64,000 nt of DNA from contig NZ_JAHKSN010000005.1 in NCBI RefSeq assembly GCF_018863415.1, forward strand, positions 168,252 to 232,251. Direction: 5' to 3'. Position numbers and translations under genes: made by a program. Below the pieces are notes generated by a model, which saw only the letters and a list, made by a program, of their open reading frames with translations, had not been told where the DNA came from and ran no database searches. Of the stretch, positions 42,605 to 51,667 are shown one piece after another (within the stretch, counting starts at the first letter, position 1; every line of letters begins with the position of its first letter). The DNA is from Deinococcus aestuarii. GTDB taxonomy: Bacteria > Deinococcota > Deinococci > Deinococcales > Deinococcaceae.

Positions 42605-44191
42605 TTACTGGGCGACGACCCGATCCATCCAGGCGAACAACTCGGTCAGGTCGTAGTCCCCGCTGTGGGGCACGTTCCAGGGGAGTGCCAGGTCCACGTC
42701 GTACCCGCTGCTGCTAAGCTTCGTCCCCAGGATCACCGGGATCGCCAGCGAGGTGTCGCGGTCCGCCGTGCCCTGCCGGATGCGCCAGTGCGCCGCCGTC
42801 TTCGTTCCGGGCGTGCCGATATAATTCATGGGATTCATCAGCCCCACCGTCTGGGCGTCCGCCTGGGTGGCCGTCACCGCCGTGTGTTGCTGGCTGTAGG
42901 CCGTGAAGTGCCGGGCATTCACGGTCCGGGTGCCGAACAGCTCATTTTCGGCGTTCTCCAGGCTCAGCCCGTCGAAGGCGGGTGGGGTCTTCTGCCGTCC
43001 GGCGGCTTTGACATAGGCGTCGAAGTCCACGGCCGTGACCCTGCCTCCCTGCATGGTCAGGTACGTGAAGCTGGACAGGTCGGTGCCCGCGTCCAGCGCG
43101 CGCTGCGCGGAGGCCTGCACCAGCGAGGCGACGTAGGTCTTGAAGCTGCCGTTCCCGGCTGCGTCGAGGTTCAGCACCGTGTCCCCGTTCCTCAGGGCCA
43201 GCCCGTTCAGATAGGGAGTGAACGCGGCCTTCAGATCGTTAGAGACATTGATCTGATCGGTGGTGAGAGTCCCGGGAATCTGGGTGCGCTGCACCTGGCC
43301 GCTGACCACCGTGATCTGCATCTTGGTGTAGTCGTTGACCCCGTTAAACTGCCATTCGTAGGCCGCGTCGGCGTGATCGAGGTTGGTGATTCCGGCGTAG
43401 TCGGAGACGGCGAAGATATCGTCGCGGGCCGGGGCTGCCCCCAGGGCCCTGAGGTACGGTTCGTAGTCGGCGTTGTTGCCGGTGGCGCCCAGCAGCGCCG
43501 AGAGCGCGCCGCCCGCGCTGGTGCCGTTGGAGATGATGCGCTCGGCGTTCCCGGGTATGCGTTGGTCGTTGTAGCGCAGGTAGCGCACGGCGGCCTTGAG
43601 GTCCACGATGGCGGCCGGGGCCTTGCCGACGTACTCGCCCGCCGCGTTCTTGCTGCTGCGACCACGTGCGCCGGGGGAGGCCACCACATACCCGCGAGAA
43701 AGCGCCGTCTGGATGGCGTTCGGAGCGCTGCTCGTGGTGCCGGAGGAGCTGCCTGCCGGGGCGCTCGCCGCTGCCGTGGTGGGGGTGGCCGCCGGGGTGT
43801 TGGCCGTGGTGGGCGCCTGACCCCCTGCCGCGAGGCCCATGCCGCCCAAACCGCCGCCCTCCACCGTGCCGGGCTGTGCGGGCAGGTAGCCACCGATCTG
43901 GTTGGGCAGGAAGATGGGGGCCGTCTGCGCCGTGTAGCTGCCGACGGCTTTGCCCTCGAAATACTCCTCGGGCACGTAAATGTTCATGATCTCGGTGGTG
44001 ACGTCCTCCGGGCGCTGCACGTAGACGAGGTTCTCGTAAGCGCGGTAGCGCACCGCCTTGCCGTTCACGGTCGTGGTGCCGGAACGGTACGTCTGGCCGT
44101 CGAAGTTCAGGCTGTAGGTCTTCGTGCCCGTGATCATCGAGCAGGAGGAGAGCAGCGCGGAGCTGAGCAGACAAAAGTGGAGTCGAGACAT
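42605..44191 (-). CDS. Subtype B tannase lipoprotein (tannin acylhydrolase)
   Basis: 528 residues. The signal peptide ends near LLSSC (Cys17), suggesting a lipoprotein. The alpha/beta-hydrolase fold has the nucleophile in SNGTSAGGAL (Ser225), an Asp in GTADRDTS (Asp477) and a His in NVPHSGDYD (His509). The Asp-His spacing (32) equals that of the Lactobacillus enzyme (Asp419, His451), and the Ser-Asp spacing is close too (252 against 256), from recalled numbering. A low-complexity Ala/Thr/Ser insert (about 118-160) is extra. It would hydrolyse galloyl esters to gallic acid outside the membrane. An interrupted gene of the other tannase family is 153 bases upstream. Confidence 0.88.
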   Translation of the reverse strand: MSRLHFCLLSSALLSSCSMITGTKTYSLNFDGQTYRSGTTTVNGKAVRYRAYENLVYVQRPEDVTTEIMNIYVPEEYFEGKAVGSYTAQTAPIFLPNQIGGYLPAQPGTVEGGGLGGMGLAAGGQAPTTANTPAATPTTAAASAPAGSSSGTTSSAPNAIQTALSRGYVVASPGARGRSSKNAAGEYVGKAPAAIVDLKAAVRYLRYNDQRIPGNAERIISNGTSAGGALSALLGATGNNADYEPYLRALGAAPARDDIFAVSDYAGITNLDHADAAYEWQFNGVNDYTKMQITVVSGQVQRTQIPGTLTTDQINVSNDLKAAFTPYLNGLALRNGDTVLNLDAAGNGSFKTYVASLVQASAQRALDAGTDLSSFTYLTMQGGRVTAVDFDAYVKAAGRQKTPPAFDGLSLENAENELFGTRTVNARHFTAYSQQHTAVTATQADAQTVGLMNPMNYIGTPGTKTAAHWRIRQGTADRDTSLAIPVILGTKLSSSGYDVDLALPWNVPHSGDYDLTELFAWMDRVVAQ

Positions 44192-44344
44192 CAGGAGAGG
44201 CTCCTCGGGCGAAAGGGTGAGTAGAACTCGGCGACGACAGATGGACGCGGCTGGGCTGAAATGAGTGCTCGAATTGCCCCGGTCACGCCCAGCCCCTAGC
44301 CTGCTTGGGTCCTGCGAAGATTCGGAGGAGAATTCGTTAAAGCT

Positions 44345-46066
44345 TCACGAGGCTCCGTTCGCCGTGCAGGTGAAGTTGGCCGCGTCGTTCGCCTGCGCCT
44401 GCGTGGGGTTGGCCGGGCCGGTGTACCTCGGTTGGCTGCCGTACCGGCACAGCGGGCGGGTGCGGCCATTCGTCGCGGTGGTGCCCGCGTCCGTATTGCC
44501 GTCCACCGCGACGAGCTGGCCCGGCGCCTGCCCCTGTTCGACCCAGGCCTCCAGCGCAGAGAGCAGGTCGACCTTGGCGTTGAAGATGCCCCCGCCGTGG
44601 CCCTTACCAGGAATCAGGTAGAACCGGGCGAAGCTGTCCACCTCCGCCTGCCCGTTCGCCGCCACGAGCCTCTGCCAGTACATGACGGTGTTGTACGGCG
44701 TGATCGAATCGTCGATGGTTCCGTGGGTCAGCAGCAGCTTGCCGCCGTGGTCCGTGAAGTCGCTCAGGTCGGTGCTCACTGCGTCGGTCCAGCTCGACAC
44801 CTGCTGGATGCGCGTCGCCCACTGGCTGGGATCGAAGGCCAGGGGATCGGCGTTCAGGTTCTTTGTGATGAAGCCCGTCACGGCGCCCTTGCCGGGGAAG
44901 TACTGGAACGCCGTGCCGTCAGGCCCGAACGGCACCTTGCTCGGGTCGGCGGTGTTCGTGCGCCCGAGGTGATTGCCGGTGGTCGCGCCCTCCAGGATCG
45001 GCTATCTCGGATAGGTGGTGGTGCCCCCGGCAAAGGCGAACGAGAACTGCACGGGCGAGCCGATCTTCTCGACCGCCGTGAGCTGCGGGTCCGAGAAGCA
45101 GGTGTCGCCCGTATCGGCGCCGTCCGGGCAGCGCAGGGCGGTCTTCACCGTCTGGATGGTGACCTTGGCGTTGCAGGCCGGGACATCGCTGATGATGCCG
45201 TCCTCCACCCCGTCCAGGCCGTCGCACTGGGTCTGCACGTAACTCACGAGGGTGGCGATCTTGGCCGGGCTGCTCCACGAGGCGCTGGGCACACCCGACT
45301 GGTTGCCGTAGATGGCCTTGGCCTGCGCCAGCGCGCCCTGCCACATGTTCTGGAGGTTGTAGGCCGGGTAGTTGGCGATCACGCCGTCGTAGTCGTCGGG
45401 GTAGCGTTGCGCGGCGTCAAAGGCCTCGTGCCCGCCCTGCGAGCCGCCCGCGAAGTAGGTGTACCTCGGCTTCTGGCCGTCCATCTCTCCCGTCAGGAAC
45501 TTCGCCACGTCCACGGCCTTCTTGACCTGCCACTGGGCGAAGTTCATCAGCTCCTCCTGGTTCAGGGCGAAGCTGGTGTCGAAGGGCGGCTTGCCCACCG
45601 AGGAGTGGCCCGAGTCGCTGCCGAGCGTCACGTAGCCGCGCGCCAGCGGCGTGGGGAGGGTGGCGGGCCCCTCGCTGAACTGGTTCAGGCCCGTGACGAC
45701 CGTGCCGTTGGTCCCGCCGCCGCCGTACTGGAGCATGCGCTGGTTCCAAGATTTCGGCAGGTTGACCTCGAAGTTGATCGGCGAGGCGTTCGGGTCCACC
45801 GCCCAGATGCTGCCGGTGACCTTGCAGTAGTCGCGCGCCGCGCCGGAGGGATCGGTGTCGGTCGTGTCGGTGGCCGCCAGAACGCTGGCGCCGGTGGTGG
45901 GCAACCCGACGGCACCGATGGGCACCGTCAGGCCTACCAGACTGGAGCAGGCGACCTGCTGCGCCACGGGGGCGAGAGGCGGCTGCGTGACGACGGGCTG
46001 GGTCGAACTACAGGCGACGAGGAGGCCGAGAGAGGTGGTAACCAGGGTGATCGTGGCGCTTTTCAT
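44345..46066 (-). pseudogene. Tannase/feruloyl esterase family gene interrupted by a TAG
   Basis: 573 codons of the fungal-type tannase/feruloyl esterase family. A lipoprotein signal (LGLLVAC, Cys19) and AAG-GAG ribosome-binding site are intact. The nucleophile lies in YFAGGSQGGHEAF, the Asp in LLTHGTIDDSITPYN and the His in IPGKGHGGG. A single in-frame TAG at 45002-45004 (codon 355) splits it between TTTYPR and PILEGATTGNH; the frame goes on without any other defect to the stop at 44345. Both cysteines of the family's CS-D-HC signature are absent (GGS and GHG here). Unless the TAG is read through, Asp and His are lost and the enzyme is dead. Confidence 0.9.
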
Positions 46067-46300
46067 GCGGTGCTCCTTGCTCGTCCATCAAGGGGGTGAG
46101 GCGGGAAATTGGACCGACGACCGTGAAGCGACCTCTTTGCTTGCACCTCCAGGCAGACAAGACGGCTGGAACTCTCGGTTGGGAGCAGCAACGACGACCT
46201 GACGGTCGGGTGAGGTGCGACCGCTGGGAAGCGTGACCGCGAGGATCAGGGCATGTGGCGGCGCCCTAAGCTCAACTGCTGGGGGTGCCGGGTGGGGCAC

Positions 46301-47095
46301 TCATGGTGCCGTGGGCTCCTCGCCCCCCGCCAGCCGGGCCAGCCACGCGCGGGTCGCCTCGGCCATCAATGGGTCGAGACCCTGTGCGCGCAGCATCTCG
46401 GCGGCGGCAGCCATCTCCTCTTCCCGGCGCACGGCGTGGAGGCGGCTGCCTTCTTGCAGGCGGTCCACGGTGCGTTCGTCGGCCTCCTTGAGAGTTTGGG
46501 CAATGTCGGCGCGCAGGGCCTCCTCTGCCTCCGGGCCCATTCGCCCCGCCGCCTCCAGCGCCTCGCCCACCGCGGCGGCCAGCCCCTTGAAGAACACGCT
46601 GCGGGCCAGCTTGCGCGAGGCGGCCAGCCCCACCGGGCCATTCAGGACGGTGACCGGACCATTCAGTGGGCGCAGCAGTTCGGCGAACCGCTCCGCGCCG
46701 GGGCCAGACACCAACATGGGTGTGCGGATGCCCTTCCCCGGCACCGAGCTCATGAGTGCAACGTCGGCCACGAGGGCCCCCGGGCCAAGCACTTCCGCCA
46801 CCGCCTTTTTCTTGTCCGGCGAGGAGGTGTTCAGCTCGGCGTAAATCTGCCCGGGGTGCAGGGCGGGCCGCACCCGGCGGGCCACGTCCAGCGACACCCG
46901 CGACCAGTTCACGCTGAAGACGATCTGCGAATCAGTCACGGCGTCGGCCTCGTCTCGGGCAGACGTCACGCCGTCCACCTGCCGGGCTGGATCGGGGTCA
47001 TAGGCGCGGACCTGCACGTCCGCCGCCAGCAGGTCGTGAGCCATCGCGCTGCCCGCCTCGCCCAGTCCCAGGAGCGTCACCTGTTGGAGGTCCAT
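46301..47095 (-). CDS. NAD(P)-binding dehydrogenase of the 6-phosphogluconate/3-hydroxyisobutyrate type
   Basis: 264 residues. The N-terminal Rossmann domain starts VTLLGLGEAGSAMAHDL; a central GALVADVALMSSVPGKGI corresponds to the substrate loop and GLAASRKLARSVFFKGLAAA contains the catalytic Lys region of beta-hydroxyacid dehydrogenases. The C-terminal helical domain belongs to the DUF1932 type. ATG 47095 comes two bases after the stop of the aldolase gene, so they are coupled; an earlier TTG is unlikely. The enzyme probably handles a carboxylate from gallate or related aromatic breakdown, but no substrate can be named from the sequence. Confidence 0.85.
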   Translation of the reverse strand: MDLQQVTLLGLGEAGSAMAHDLLAADVQVRAYDPDPARQVDGVTSARDEADAVTDSQIVFSVNWSRVSLDVARRVRPALHPGQIYAELNTSSPDKKKAVAEVLGPGALVADVALMSSVPGKGIRTPMLVSGPGAERFAELLRPLNGPVTVLNGPVGLAASRKLARSVFFKGLAAAVGEALEAAGRMGPEAEEALRADIAQTLKEADERTVDRLQEGSRLHAVRREEEMAAAAEMLRAQGLDPLMAEATRAWLARLAGGEEPTAP

Positions 47096-47097
47096 AC

Positions 47098-47729
47098 TCA
47101 AGTCTCCACGAGCAGGGGGGCCAGTTCCTCGCGCAGGCCGTACAGGTCGATGGACAGCACGCCGGACTCGAACTTCTCGCGGTTGGTGGCCTCCTTCCCC
47201 TCACGTGCCCGGGAGGCGCTCAGCACGTCCTCCACGCAGTCTTGCGGGATCACGACCGCGCCGTCGGCATCCATCAGCACGAGGTCACCGTGCGAATGGT
47301 CGTCCCGCCGAGCTGTACAGGGGCGTTCAGCGTTCCGGTGTTCGACCGTTTCGCCCCGCGCGAGCGGATGAAGCGTGCCCAGATCGGCAGGTCCATCTCG
47401 CGCAGGGTCTCCACGTCACGGACGGCGGCGCCGATGAGCATTCCGGCGGTCCCATGCACCTTCGCCTGGGTCGCCAGCAGAGCCCCGACCAGCGCGACGG
47501 GTTCTTCTTCCGGCATGACCAACACCAGCACCTCGCCGGGCTTCACGGCGGCCATCGCGGCGTGGACCATTAAGTTGTCGCCCTGGGCGCACAGGACCGT
47601 CCGGGCAGGCCCGCAGACGCGGCTGCCGGGGATGATCTGGTGCAGCTCGGTATCGACGAGCCCCTGACGCCCGGACGCCTCGTACACGGTGGAGACGCCG
47701 AAGGGCAGAAAGTCTTTCGCGCTCACCAT
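47098..47729 (-). pseudogene. RraA/GalC-like 4-carboxy-4-hydroxy-2-oxoadipate aldolase, frameshifted
   Basis: The first part (about 148 codons) has the RraA-like aldolase fold with TVYEASGRQGLVD, AAVKPGEVLVLV and GAAVRDVETLREM, whose Arg-Asp pair binds the metal and substrate in GalC/LigK enzymes. It stops at SC* after GGTTIRTV. The remaining part is in another frame: GDLVLMDADGAVVIPQDC to EELAPLLVET, ending 47098. One base is missing near 47283-47290 (ATTCGCACGGTGACC), so a single-base deletion broke the gene. Intact enzymes split the gallate or protocatechuate 4,5-pathway intermediate to pyruvate and oxaloacetate. It neighbours two tannase genes and a dehydrogenase. Confidence 0.85.
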
Positions 47730-47878
47730 GAGGAGATCACCTGCAGCATGACACGCATGAAGGCCTCGGCCTGCTTGATCTCGCCCCGACCGCTGATGCG
47801 CCGGGCGTGGTTGGCACGGTGCCTGGCGCGCTCGGTGTAGTACGTCTTGAGGTAACCCTGTGCGCCCATCTCGCCCAT
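47723..47878 (-). CDS. 51-residue protein upstream of the aldolase
   Basis: A short frame (MGEMGAQGYLKTYYTERARH and so on, ending VMLQVISSW) with a strong AAGGAGG site six bases before the ATG. Its stop overlaps the aldolase start as ATGGTGA. The sequence is helical and rich in Arg, His and aromatic residues, and does not look spurious. It might be a small subunit or the last remnant of a longer gene of the same pathway; I do not recognise a family. The context places it between a P1 peptidase and the damaged GalC gene. Confidence 0.5.
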   Translation of the reverse strand: MGEMGAQGYLKTYYTERARHRANHARRISGRGEIKQAEAFMRVMLQVISSW

Positions 47879-48034
47879 CGCCGCCTCCTTCTGGGCGCCG
47901 TTGCCCGCGCCGGGTCCGCCCGCTGGGCCCCGCCAGGGGCCGCGCCGACTCCGTGTCCGCCAGTCCGGCTGCGCCCGCACCTCCTTGCGGTGTGGAGTTC
48001 CGGGACCGGTCCCACCCAGGTCTGCAAGATCGCC

Positions 48035-49171
48035 TCACGCCCCGCTGTGCGCCCCGCCCAGGGCCAGTTCCCTCAGCGCCCAGCGCAGGAGGTCGGGCGT
48101 CAGCGCGTGGGCCGTGCGCCCATTCACGCCACTCAGGGTCCTGGCCTCCAGCAGGGCATTGAGGATCGCCTCCTCGGTCGCCTCCGCCGCGGCGTGAAAG
48201 AGCAGGCTCAGCGTGTCGTTGCTGACCATGCGGACCTCCTGGCGTCCGTGGTGACCCCTGGCATAGTCGGCGACTGGCAGCCCCGCGTTTCCGGTGGCGA
48301 AACACACGAAAAAGTCCCCGCTGCTGTCGTCGCACCCTCCCCCGGTGCGCGCCAGACCTATGCCTGCCCGCCGGGCCAGCCGCTCGCACTGCCCCGGCAG
48401 CAACGGGGCGTCGGTGGCGAGGACGACCACGATGGAGCCGCTGCCGGGCGTGGGAGCACTCCAGGGGGTGGGCACCCGGTCCTCGGTCAGCACCCGCCCG
48501 ACCGGCAGGCCCAGCACCCGCAACTCCGGGCGGCGGCCTTGGTTGGCCTGCACCAGAGCGCCCACGGTGTAGGTCTCGCCCCCCACGCTCACCGCGCGGC
48601 TGCTGGTGCCGGTGCCGCCCTTGAAGCCGTGGCAGATCATCCCGGTGCCGCCGCCCACGTTGCCCTCGGGGACGGGCCCGCCCACCGCCCCGTCGAGGGC
48701 GGCCCAGACATGCTCGGCGCGGACATGCGCTCCCCAGATGTCGTTGAGGGTGCCGTCGAAGGTCTCGCCCACCACCGGCATGCACCAGTAGAGGCCCGTG
48801 TCCGCGCGGCGACGGCCCTCCCAGGTGATCATGGCGTCGCGCACGGTGCCCAGGGCGTGGGTATTCGTCAGGGCGACCGGCGTGGTGAGGGTACCGTTCT
48901 CACGAAGCCACTCGGCGCCGCTCAGGTCGCCGTTGCCGTTGAAGCGCACCACGCCCGCGAAACAGGGTTGATCCCGGGTGAGCCCCGGGCGCGGCTGGAC
49001 CACGGTCACCCCGGTGCACACGGGCCCACGGCCCACCTCCAGCGGCCCCTCGCCCTCGATCAGGGTGGTGTGACCCACCCGCACCCCCGGGACGTCGGTG
49101 ATGGCGTTCAGAGGCCCCGGAGAGAGCGGGCCGAAGAGGACGAGAGGCAGACCGAGGTCGCGCAGGCGCAT
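48035..49171 (-). CDS. P1 family peptidase (DmpA-like aminopeptidase/D-esterase)
   Basis: 378 residues. The N-terminus NAITDVPGVRVGHTTLIEG is the family signature. VGGGTGMICHGFKGGTGTSS lies in the middle and the nucleophile is Ser246 in TPGSGSIVVVLATDAPL, where the precursor is cut in cis between Gly245 and Ser246 (DmpA uses Ser250). Such enzymes remove N-terminal L- or D-residues from small peptides. ATG 49171 follows a TAAGCT hexamer by six bases, so it may be leaderless. It lies upstream of the small gene and damaged aldolase, and its link to the tannin segment is unclear. Confidence 0.9.
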   Translation of the reverse strand: MRLRDLGLPLVLFGPLSPGPLNAITDVPGVRVGHTTLIEGEGPLEVGRGPVCTGVTVVQPRPGLTRDQPCFAGVVRFNGNGDLSGAEWLRENGTLTTPVALTNTHALGTVRDAMITWEGRRRADTGLYWCMPVVGETFDGTLNDIWGAHVRAEHVWAALDGAVGGPVPEGNVGGGTGMICHGFKGGTGTSSRAVSVGGETYTVGALVQANQGRRPELRVLGLPVGRVLTEDRVPTPWSAPTPGSGSIVVVLATDAPLLPGQCERLARRAGIGLARTGGGCDDSSGDFFVCFATGNAGLPVADYARGHHGRQEVRMVSNDTLSLLFHAAAEATEEAILNALLEARTLSGVNGRTAHALTPDLLRWALRELALGGAHSGA

Positions 49172-49177
49172 GGGGTC

Positions 49178-49183
49178 AGCTTA
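49178..49183 (-). promoter_or_regulatory. Candidate leaderless -10 element of the P1 peptidase gene
   Basis: TAAGCT on the minus strand (plus AGCTTA), six bases before the ATG at 49171. No Shine-Dalgarno sequence intervenes. Confidence 0.45.
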
Positions 49184-49431
49184 GGGGCAGCCCAGGAGCA
49201 ATGATGCGCTCAAGGCGTGCCGGGGCCTCGGCGAGTGGGGGCGCGGGGCAACGGACCTGCGTCAAGACGGCGCCCAAGGGCCGCAGGGGAAGAGGGGTGA
49301 GGCATGAGGCGCGAGCGTTCACAGATCAGCAGCCCCAAGGCGCTGAGGGCCAGCGGCAGGGGGGGCGCACGCGTCCGGTTCACCCGTCATCGTCGCGCCG
49401 CCGAGGACCCGGGTCGCTTACACTCCAGGCG

Positions 49432-50004
49432 ATGTCCCGCCTGCTCGGTATCGCCCTCGCCAGCGTGGTGCTGGGCACGGCCCCCGCCGCCCCGGTCCCG
49501 CTCCCCGACCTCGCGCGGCTCCTCGCCCTCACCCGCAGCCCGGAAACCGCCCACCTGGAAGTCGTCGGCACCCACCTCGACCTCGGCCCCGGTTTCGTCA
49601 TCGACGAGTGGAACCTCACCCAGGCCGGGCGCGTCCTGATCAACTTCAGCCGCCTGAGCAGCGACGCGCAGGCCTGGCAGCTCGACATCCTGCGGTCCTC
49701 GGTGACGCCGGCACAACTCGCCCCCTCCAAGCGGGCGCTGTATACCGTCACGTCCCCCGCGCTGGGCGACGTGACCGACGTCTCGCTGATCCTGAGCGGC
49801 CCGTTCCGGAACCGCTTCCTGGAACACACGGTCTTTCGGGACCAGAGCGCGATCCTCACGGTGGTGGACCGGCGCTATCTGCTGGCCTCGGGGCGGCGCT
49901 GGGAGGCACTGGGGTACGGGGTGCCCGAGGCGGAGACGACGTACCAGTACCTGCAAGGCCGAGCGCAGTTTTGCCGGCGGCCCCAGGTGCGCTGTCGCCC
50001 CTGA
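49432..50004 (+). CDS. Exported hypothetical protein
   Basis: 190 residues with a typical signal peptide (RLLGIALASVVLGTAPAA). The mature part has beta-rich composition with LEVVGTHLDLGPGFVIDEW, VLINFSRLSSDAQAW, and a late AILTVVDRRYLLASGRRWEAL. Two Cys near the end (FCRRPQVRC) could form a disulfide. ATG 49432 is preceded by TACACT seven bases away, suggesting a leaderless transcript. It is divergent from the P1 peptidase gene. I do not recognise the family. Confidence 0.65.
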   Translation: MSRLLGIALASVVLGTAPAAPVPLPDLARLLALTRSPETAHLEVVGTHLDLGPGFVIDEWNLTQAGRVLINFSRLSSDAQAWQLDILRSSVTPAQLAPSKRALYTVTSPALGDVTDVSLILSGPFRNRFLEHTVFRDQSAILTVVDRRYLLASGRRWEALGYGVPEAETTYQYLQGRAQFCRRPQVRCRP

Positions 50005-50489
50005 CGCTGAGAGTCGCGCTGGACGGCGCTGCGCCTGGCGGACCCCCTGAACGCCACGGCGGCTTGCCTTGAAAGACACGTCCCAGGACAGGAGCTGCGC
50101 GCCTCGTACCCGCTTAATACAATTAATACATTTCAGGCAAGTCAGGACCACCCCCCGGCCTCCCCCTCCTGCCCCCGCCAAACTCACGAGCCAGCGCAAG
50201 CCTCCCCCTCTCAGCCACCATCCCCACGCACACGCCTCCTGCACCAGCGTCACTGGACGACCCCTATGAGGCGGCCACATTCGTCAATGCAGCACATCAA
50301 GAGGCCCCGGCGTGCTTGTCTGGCGGCTGTCCAATCCGCCGGTAGGGGTCACCCACGCCAGGACGTACGGTGTTGAGACCCCACCCGGGTGAAGTCGGCA
50401 GGCAGCCCCTTCCCGGGTGGCGGGGTCACTTCCTGTTCCGGCGCGCCCAGTCAGCAGAGCAGATCGGCCGACGCTCCCGCTCTTCGCCC
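50005..50489. other. Intergenic stretch without a supportable gene
   Basis: 485 bp between the exported protein gene and the convergent epimerase gene. A short AT-rich patch lies at 50115-50135 (TTAATACAATTAATACATTT). Open frames on both strands have spurious composition. Confidence 0.5.
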
Positions 50490-51446
50490 TCAGCTCATCG
50501 TGACGACGCCCTGCCGGACCAGGGCGTCCACGGACTCGCGCACCGCCTGCAACGAGGTGTACCTGGGTGCGTAGCCCAATTCGCGGCGCGCCTTCTCGAT
50601 GCTGCAATTCGGGCTACGCGCGATGTGCTCCCAGGTCGCCCGGGCGTCCTCCTCCGCCACCCCCTCGCGCCACGTCTCGAAGGGCAGGAAGCTCAGGCGC
50701 GCCTCTTGACCGAACCACCCCGCCACCGCCTCGGCGTAACCGCGCAGCGTCACGGCGGCGGGGGAGACCAGGTGAAAAGCTTCCCCCACCGCCGCGCGCC
50801 AGGAGGTCAACGCCCGCTCGAAGCCCTGGGCCACGTCGTCGGCGTGCACGTGGTGCACCGTCTCCAACCCGAAGTTGGGCAGTGCCAGCCCTTCACCGCG
50901 CGCCAGAGTACCGAAGACCGCCGGATTGAAGTGCCCGGCCGGGTTGAGGGGCACCCAGCCGACCCCGACGATGTGCCCCGGGTGCAGCACGGTCGCGGGA
51001 AAGCCCCGCTGCCGGGCCTCGAAGAGCAGGTCACGCTCGATGGCCGCCTTCTGGATGCCGTACTCGCCGAAGGGGCGGCGGGGCGCCGATTCCGGTGTGG
51101 GGACCTCGACGCTGTGCCCGTGCACCCAGATGGTTCCGCAGTGCAGGAAGTGCTGCACACGCCCGCGCAGCGCGTCCACGAGCTGGCGGTTGCTCTCCGG
51201 GGTGAAGCAGATCAGGTCGACAACAGCGTCGGGCCTCAGGGCCAGGATTTCGCGCCCGAACTCGCCCGCTGTCTCGGCGGCGTCCCGGTCGAGGCTGACC
51301 TGCCGCACGGCCTTCCAGTCCCCCAGGTTATGGTAGGGCTCGCGCTGTCCACGGCTCACTGTGATCACCTCGCAGCCGAGAGCGACCAAGCGCGGCACCA
51401 GGAAGGTGCCGATGTGCCCGGTGGCGCCGATCACGACGACTCGCAT
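50490..51446 (-). CDS. NAD-dependent epimerase/dehydratase family protein
   Basis: 318 residues of the extended short-chain dehydrogenase type. The NAD site is VVVIGATGHIGTFLV at the N-terminus. LDLICFTPES-like second strand (AVVDLICFTPESNRQ), FLHCGTIWVHG and EYGIQKAAIERDL follow, where Tyr and Lys of the usual YxxxK become YGIQK. The substrate half ends with RRELGYAPRYTSLQAVRES. ATG 51446 lies six bases after a minus-strand TACCCT, so the transcript may be leaderless; the upstream in-frame codons do not look coding. Substrate unknown; members act on nucleotide sugars or related compounds. Confidence 0.85.
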   Translation of the reverse strand: MRVVVIGATGHIGTFLVPRLVALGCEVITVSRGQREPYHNLGDWKAVRQVSLDRDAAETAGEFGREILALRPDAVVDLICFTPESNRQLVDALRGRVQHFLHCGTIWVHGHSVEVPTPESAPRRPFGEYGIQKAAIERDLLFEARQRGFPATVLHPGHIVGVGWVPLNPAGHFNPAVFGTLARGEGLALPNFGLETVHHVHADDVAQGFERALTSWRAAVGEAFHLVSPAAVTLRGYAEAVAGWFGQEARLSFLPFETWREGVAEEDARATWEHIARSPNCSIEKARRELGYAPRYTSLQAVRESVDALVRQGVVTMS

Positions 51447-51452
51447 CCCGTC

Positions 51453-51458
51453 AGGGTA
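51453..51458 (-). promoter_or_regulatory. Candidate leaderless -10 element of the epimerase gene
   Basis: TACCCT on the minus strand (plus AGGGTA), six bases before the start codon at 51446. Confidence 0.4.
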
Positions 51459-51667
51459 CAGGGTCCTGGCAACGCCGCGTTGAACGTGAGGGGGCACGGG
51501 TGGAGTGGACAGGCGGGCCGTGCCGTGATCCTGCGGGTGGGCCAGGTTCCTTCTCCTGCCCGTCCGCCCGGCGGCGCTGAGCCTCAGCTTCCGCTGAGAA
51601 AGTAGGCCGCGTCGGCCCTGACCGGTCGGGCGCGGCGTAGGGTCACCCGGAACGACAGGAGGGTTGC

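Noticed and set aside
45002..46066. Tannase fragment as an intact, shorter gene
   Set aside because: The frame continues past the TAG with the catalytic Asp and His motifs, so the short product would lack two of the three catalytic residues.
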